Source: Sphingomonas sp. Root241
Lineage (GTDB): Bacteria > Pseudomonadota > Alphaproteobacteria > Sphingomonadales > Sphingomonadaceae
DNA length: 64,000 nt
Assembly: GCF_001428865.1 (NCBI RefSeq)
Contig: NZ_LMIV01000002.1
Span: 442,903 to 506,902 of the forward strand
Direction of reading: 5' to 3'
The notes under the pieces were generated by a model. That model was not told where the DNA came from and made no database searches. It saw only the letters and a list, made by a program, of their open reading frames with translations. This document shows, one piece after another, positions 60,334-64,000 of the stretch (the stretch's first letter is position 1; every line of letters begins with the position of its first letter). Both the position numbers and the translations under genes were made by a program.

Positions 60334-61002
60334 ATGGTACCGCGGGAATTGATCGATACGGCCGAAGTGCCCGGCGGGGATCCGCTGCGGCTGTTTCGGC
60401 GGGGCAACGACTTCATGATCGTGCTCGACCGCAACGAATTGATGAACAGCCGTATGAGCGGATCGGAAGAAGCGCTCGCCGAGATGACGATCGACCGGCT
60501 GCGCGTGCCGGCGCCGCACCTGCTGATCGGCGGATACGGGATGGGGTTCACGCTGCGGGCGGCGCTGAAGCGGCTGGACGGCGACGCGCGAGTGACGGTG
60601 AGCGAGCTGGTGCCCAAGATCATCGACTGGGCGCGCGGGCCGATGGCCGAGCTGGCGGCGGGATGCCTCGACGACCGGCGGGTGGAGGTGGTGCTCGACG
60701 ATGTCGGGGCGATGATCCGGCACGGGCGCGGCGGCTATGACGCGATCCTGCTCGACGTCGACAACGGGCCGGACGGGCTGACCCGGCCGGGCAATGACGG
60801 GCTTTATTCGATGCGCGGGCTGGCGGCGGCCAGGGCCGCGCTGCGGACCGGCGGGGTGCTGGCGATATGGTCGGCAGCGCCGGACGCCGCGTTCGCGCGG
60901 CGGCTGCGCGATGCGGACTTCGCAGTGGAGGAAGTCGGCGTGAAGGCGCGGAGCAACGGCAAGGGGCCGCGGCACGTGATCTGGTTCGGGATCAAGCGGT
61001 AG
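60334..61002 (+). CDS. Spermidine-synthase-like methyltransferase-fold protein inside the GTA cluster
   Basis: A 222-residue Rossmann protein with the nucleotide loop LIGGYGMGFTL near residue 65, an acidic VSELVPKII strand end, LDDVGAMI and ILLDVDNGP. This is the pattern of spermidine/spermine synthase-like proteins, but polyamine-specific active-site residues are not evident, so it may be another SAM-dependent enzyme. Repeats flank it on both sides (ending 44 bases before, starting 8 bases after). It separates the terminase from the portal gene. Confidence 0.8.
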   Translation: MVPRELIDTAEVPGGDPLRLFRRGNDFMIVLDRNELMNSRMSGSEEALAEMTIDRLRVPAPHLLIGGYGMGFTLRAALKRLDGDARVTVSELVPKIIDWARGPMAELAAGCLDDRRVEVVLDDVGAMIRHGRGGYDAILLDVDNGPDGLTRPGNDGLYSMRGLAAARAALRTGGVLAIWSAAPDAAFARRLRDADFAVEEVGVKARSNGKGPRHVIWFGIKR

Positions 61003-61009
61003 CGGTATT

Positions 61010-61157
61010 CCCCTCCCTTCTAGGGAGGGGTCAGGGGTGGGTAGAAAAGGTCGGGCTCGATGCCCGGCCTTTTCTTTTATTACCGAGCGCATCGGAGGGC
61101 TCCCCCGGCCTTCGCCGGGGTCGCACCCACCCCCAACCCCTCCCTTGCAGGGAGGGG
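61010..61157. repeat. Palindromic repeat between the spermidine-synthase-like gene and portal
   Basis: The left arm (ctcccttctagggagggg) and right arm (cctcccttgcagggagggg) bracket a terminator-like hairpin (61045-61078) and a second hairpin CCCCCGGC-cttc-GCCGGGG near 61102-61120, so it is composite. Confidence 0.8.
61045..61078 (+). terminator. Rho-independent terminator-like hairpin upstream of portal
   Basis: AAAAGG(t)CGGGC pairs with GCCCG(g)CCTTTT around a 5-base loop and is followed by CTTTT. It lies after the methyltransferase-like gene and 110 bases before the portal start. Confidence 0.75.
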
Positions 61158-61187
61158 AGTTTACGGTTCGCACATCAGGAGACGGGC

Positions 61188-62294
61188 ATGAAATGGTTCG
61201 GACGCAAGTCCGCGCGCGAGGGCGTGCGGCCGGCGCTGGCGCGGGGCGGGAGCATCACCAGCCTCGGCGAATGGCCGCGCAGCTACGAGGCGCAGGTGCG
61301 CGAAGGCTATTGCAACAATCCGGTGGCGCAGCGCGCGGTGAAACTGGTGAGCGAAGGCGTGGGATCGGCGCCGCTCAAGGCGAGCGATCCGGCGCTGGCG
61401 GCGCTGGCGACGGCGCGGTCGGGCGGGCAGGTGCTGATCGAGACGGTGGCGGCGCAATTGCTGCTCCACGGCAACGCCTATGTGCAGATCCTCTGCGACA
61501 GCGCCGGGCAGGTGCGCGAATTGTTCGCGCTCAGGCCCGAGCGGGTGACGGTGGAGGCCGATGCCGGGGGCTGGCCGGTGGCGTATCGGTATCGGGTAGG
61601 GGAGCATGTCAGCCGGCTCGCGGCGGAAGATCCCGGGGGGCGGCCGGCGGTGGCGCATATCAAGGCGTTCAATCCGGTCGACGATCATTACGGGCTCGGC
61701 TGCCTGGGCGCGGCGGCGGGCGCGGTGGCGATCCACAATGCCGCGACGCGCTGGAACAAGGCATTGCTCGACAATGCGGCGCGGCCTTCGGGGGCCCTGG
61801 TCTATGACGTGAGCGACGGCGGGGTGCTGAGCCCCGACCAGTTCGCGCGGATCAAGAGCGAGCTCGAGGCGGCGTTCGCCGGGGCCGCCAATGCCGGGCG
61901 GCCGATGCTGCTCGAGGGCGGGCTGAAATGGCAGGCGATGAGCATGACGCCCGCCGACATGGACTTCATGGGATTGAAGGCGGCGGCGGCGCGCGAGATC
62001 GCATTGGCCTTCGGCGTGCCGCCGATGCTGATGGGACTGCCGGGCGACACCGCCTTCGCCAATTACCGCGAGGCGAACCGGGCATTGTGGCGGCTGGCGA
62101 TCCTGCCGGTGGCGGATACGATCCTCGCCGGGCTGGCACAGGCGCTGGCGGGGTGGTTTCCGGACGCGGCGCTGGCGGTCGACTTGGACCGGGTGGCGGC
62201 GCTGGCCGAGGATCGCGAGCGGCTGTGGCGCCAGGTGAGCGCGGCGGACTTCCTCAGCGACGACGAGAAGAGGGCTATGGTCGGATTGTCGTGA
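61188..62294 (+). CDS. Phage/GTA portal protein (HK97-type)
   Basis: A 368-residue portal that forms the DNA gate of the capsid. Landmarks are the N-terminal AQRAVKLVSEGVGSAPLK, the HGNAYVQI segment, HYGLGCLGAA, and the C-terminal ALAFGVPPMLMG with NYREANRALWR. The ATG at 61188 has AGGAGA seven bases upstream. It is the g3 equivalent. The last 20 bases overlap a small antisense gene. Confidence 0.93.
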   Translation: MKWFGRKSAREGVRPALARGGSITSLGEWPRSYEAQVREGYCNNPVAQRAVKLVSEGVGSAPLKASDPALAALATARSGGQVLIETVAAQLLLHGNAYVQILCDSAGQVRELFALRPERVTVEADAGGWPVAYRYRVGEHVSRLAAEDPGGRPAVAHIKAFNPVDDHYGLGCLGAAAGAVAIHNAATRWNKALLDNAARPSGALVYDVSDGGVLSPDQFARIKSELEAAFAGAANAGRPMLLEGGLKWQAMSMTPADMDFMGLKAAAAREIALAFGVPPMLMGLPGDTAFANYREANRALWRLAILPVADTILAGLAQALAGWFPDAALAVDLDRVAALAEDRERLWRQVSAADFLSDDEKRAMVGLS

Positions 62295-62448
62295 CGGTGA
62301 GCACGCAGGTGCGCGCCTCGGCATTCCAGGCGCCGCCGGCGTCGAGGCACTTGTCGATCGGAACATAGTCCGACCACCACAGCCAGACGAGCAGCGCGGC
62401 GAGCGCGACGGTCAACAGGACCAACATGGGAAAGAGCCGGCGGCGCAT
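62275..62448 (-). CDS. 57-residue membrane protein antisense within the GTA cluster
   Basis: The minus-strand frame MRRRLFPMLVLLTVALAAL continues with a TM helix, then WSDYVPIDKCLDAGGAWN and a second cysteine in ARTCVL. It is a signal-anchored protein with two cysteines that could pair. It begins at ATG 62448 and runs into the portal 3' end by 20 bases. The cysteine layout suggests selection. It is too short for many gene callers. Confidence 0.62.
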   Translation of the reverse strand: MRRRLFPMLVLLTVALAALLVWLWWSDYVPIDKCLDAGGAWNAEARTCVLTVTTIRP

Positions 62449-62497
62449 GTCGACGGCCTAGGCGCGCGCGGGCGGCGCGGCAATCGGGAGAAATGTG

Positions 62498-62806
62498 ATG
62501 CGTAACGAAACGGTGCTCGCGCAACTGATCGAGCAGGCGAAGGAAGACGGTGCCGATACGGCGACGCTGCGGGCGATCGCCGAGGAAGCAGGCGAGCTGA
62601 GCGCGCAGCGGGCGCTGGCGCGGCTGGGGCTGGAGGATGTCGGCGCGGCGAAGGACATGGCGGAGCTGCGCGAATTGCTGGGGGCATGGCGCGACGCCAA
62701 GCGCTCGGCATTGAAGGCCGCGTTCTCCTGGGCGGGGCGGATGCTCGCGGCCCTCGTACTGGTCGGGCTCGCAGTGAAATTGGGATTCCCCGGGTGGCTC
62801 AAATGA
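62498..62806 (+). CDS. Small helical protein at the g3.5 position (DUF6127-like)
   Basis: A 102-residue protein with a long amphipathic helix (NETVLAQLIEQAKEDGADTA), an EAGELSAQRALARLGL segment and a C-terminal TM-like helix (MLAALVLVGLAVKLGF). The same place in the Rhodobacter GTA holds the small g3.5 gene. GGGAG is seven bases before ATG 62498. Its TGA overlaps the protease ATG. Confidence 0.72.
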   Translation: MRNETVLAQLIEQAKEDGADTATLRAIAEEAGELSAQRALARLGLEDVGAAKDMAELRELLGAWRDAKRSALKAAFSWAGRMLAALVLVGLAVKLGFPGWLK

Positions 62807-63177
62807 GCGTGCGCTTCGCCGGCTATGCCGCGGTGTTCGACGTGCCCGATCGCGGCGGCGACGTCGTGCGCCGGGGGGCGTTCCGGCTGGCGCGACCGGT
62901 GCCGCTCTTGTGGCAGCATTCGGGCAAGCCGGTGGGCGAGATCGAGCAACTGAGCGAGGACGGCCGGGGCCTGCGCGTGATCGGGCGCGTCGCGGTGCCC
63001 GAACTCGCCGCGGCGGTGGCGAAGGGCGCGGTGACCGGGCTGTCGTTCGGATATCGGGTGACCGAGGCGGGCGGCGGGCCGCGGCGCGAGATCAAGGGGC
63101 TCGAATTGCTCGAAGTGAGCCTGGTGGCGAGCCCGATGCAGCCGCTGGCGCGCGTGCATGCGGTGAGCGAGGGCTAG
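62803..63177 (+). CDS. HK97-family prohead protease (g4)
   Basis: A 124-residue capsid maturation protease. Catalytic residues are suggested by WQHSGKP (His) and GLSFGY (Ser), within the herpesvirus-assemblin fold. It is shorter than common phage forms and lacks a clear delta/scaffold extension. Its ATG overlaps the upstream stop (ATGA). Confidence 0.88.
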   Translation: MSVRFAGYAAVFDVPDRGGDVVRRGAFRLARPVPLLWQHSGKPVGEIEQLSEDGRGLRVIGRVAVPELAAAVAKGAVTGLSFGYRVTEAGGGPRREIKGLELLEVSLVASPMQPLARVHAVSEG

Positions 63178-63205
63178 CCGGAGAGATTCAGGAAAGTCGG
63201 TGTGC

Positions 63206-63235
63206 CCTCTCGCGGTTCGCGCGGGAGGTTTTTTT
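63206..63235 (+). terminator. Hairpin with T7 tract just upstream of the capsid gene
   Basis: CCTCTCGCG pairs with CGCGGGAGG (one wobble) around gttcg, followed by seven T residues. The ribosome site GGGAGA and ATG 63249 follow within 14 bases, so it may attenuate or mark a processing site between protease and capsid. Confidence 0.78.
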
Positions 63236-63248
63236 GTGGGAGACGGAC

Positions 63249-64000
63249 ATGATCGAAGTGAAGGCAGATGCGCTCGAGGCGAGTTTCGAGGCGGTGGAGA
63301 ATGCGGGGTTGCCGCCGGTGCGGCCGATGCTGGCGGGCGGGCGGCCTTTGGGCAGCGCGGCGTTCGAGGGGTTCCTGCGCGCCGGCAGCGGCGGGGTGGA
63401 GATGAAGGCGCTGTCGGGGGCGAGCGATGCGGCGGGCGGCTATGCCGTGCCCGAGGAGATCGATGCCCGGATCGACGCGACGCTGAAGGCGGTCTCGCCC
63501 ATTCGCGCGATCGCCAATGTCGTGAAGGTGGGATCGAGCGGGTATCGGAAACTGGTGGCCAGCGGCGGGATCGCTTCGGGCTGGGCGGCGGAGACGGCGG
63601 CGCGGACCGAGACGGCGACGCCGACCTTCAACGAAGTCGCCCCGCCGAGCGGCGACCTCTACGCCAATCCGGCGGCGAGCCAGGCGATGCTCGACGACGC
63701 GGCGTTCGATGTCGAGGAATGGCTGGCACAGGAGATCGCGCGCGAGTTCGCCGCAGCGGAAGGGTCGGCGTTCGTCAACGGCAACGGGACCAACAAGCCG
63801 CGGGGCTTCCTCGCCACCGCGACGGCTGCGACCGGGGATGCGGCGCGGGCGTTCGGGACGCTGCAATATGTCGCGAGCGGCGCGGCGGGGGCGTTTGCGG
63901 CCAATCCCGAGGACAAGCTGATCGACCTCGTTCAGAGCCTGCGCGCGCCGTATCGGCAGGGCGCGAGCTGGGTGATGAACAGCGCGACCTTGGCCCGGAT
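63249..64000 (+). CDS. HK97-type major capsid protein (g5), cut by the window edge
   Basis: At least 250 residues of a phage capsid protein. A short N-terminal part, MIEVKADALEASFEAVEN, lacks a long delta domain before the fold that begins at GGYAVPEEID. Diagnostic segments are SPIRAIANVVKVGSSGYRK, EWLAQEIAREFAAAEGSAF and NGNGTNKPRGFL. The gene continues beyond 64000. It is preceded by a strong hairpin and a good ribosome site. Confidence 0.9.
   Translation, partial: MIEVKADALEASFEAVENAGLPPVRPMLAGGRPLGSAAFEGFLRAGSGGVEMKALSGASDAAGGYAVPEEIDARIDATLKAVSPIRAIANVVKVGSSGYRKLVASGGIASGWAAETAARTETATPTFNEVAPPSGDLYANPAASQAMLDDAAFDVEEWLAQEIAREFAAAEGSAFVNGNGTNKPRGFLATATAATGDAARAFGTLQYVASGAAGAFAANPEDKLIDLVQSLRAPYRQGASWVMNSATLAR

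Noticed and set aside
60867-61187. N-terminal extension of the portal protein
   Set aside because: The frame is open, but it translates the end of the previous gene and repeat DNA; ATG 61188 with AGGAGA begins the conserved portal sequence.

Overview
The window is about 64 kb of a GC-rich alphaproteobacterial chromosome, most likely a member of the Sphingomonadaceae (Sphingomonas-like). The inference rests on gene content (a spinster-type MFS carrier beside a TonB-dependent receptor, a ubiquinol-cytochrome c chaperone next to a DUF177 protein and BamE, a Suv3-like helicase / S4 protein / FdxA / CarD block, a gene-transfer-agent head cluster) and on many GC-rich palindromic repeats of the kind scattered through sphingomonad intergenic regions. 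No rRNA, tRNA or CRISPR array was recognised. The first 88 bases are probably the 3' end of pheT and the last gene (major capsid protein) runs off the right edge.

Layout. 1-13.6 kb: YdfG-like dehydrogenase, LacX-like epimerase, prfC, an MFS carrier and TonB-dependent receptor divergent from a TetR regulator with a clear palindromic operator candidate, an Asp/Glu racemase, DUF177/chaperone, bamE and an RcnB-like protein. 11.4-19.5 kb: pbpC and a 1918-residue alpha-2-macroglobulin. 19.6-25.5 kb: an NfrB-like glycosyltransferase coupled to a barrel-like protein, a TauE/SafE permease coupled to a TIGR02186 protein, and a HerA-like ATPase. 25.6-33.3 kb: FMN reductase/HxlR pair, M23 peptidase, Suv3-like helicase carrying an in-frame palindromic element, S4 protein, fdxA and carD. 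32.6-42.7 kb: two GIN-domain proteins, PdeM-like phosphoesterase, M20 peptidase, a receiver-less winged-helix regulator, SleB-type hydrolase, tgt, a cupin fusion, HAD phosphatase, CDF transporter and EF-hand protein. 42.7-46.2 kb: queA, a cyclophilin, coaD, ispA and xseB read leftward as a compact unit. 46.3-54.5 kb: aldehyde dehydrogenase, cupredoxin, acyl-CoA ligase, GGDEF protein, DUF418 and VanZ-like proteins, and a DoxX-like membrane protein.

Accessory part. At 54.6 kb an IS1595-type transposase fragment marks the edge of a roughly 3.4 kb, visibly AT-richer island. It holds a hairpin-preceded 280-residue protein coupled to a PIN-domain ribonuclease, a 46-residue protein, a two-TM protein, two proteins that I align to each other and to the SinR/Cas2-like fold on opposite strands, and tiny coupled membrane proteins. 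This is the most likely place for an undescribed system.

From 58.3 kb to the end is a gene-transfer-agent-like head module: small and large terminase, a spermidine-synthase-like protein flanked by repeats, portal, a small g3.5-position protein, prohead protease and HK97-type capsid. Terminator-like hairpins with T tracts precede several of these genes. Coordinates and motifs were read by eye; family assignments are from recognition, not from database searches.
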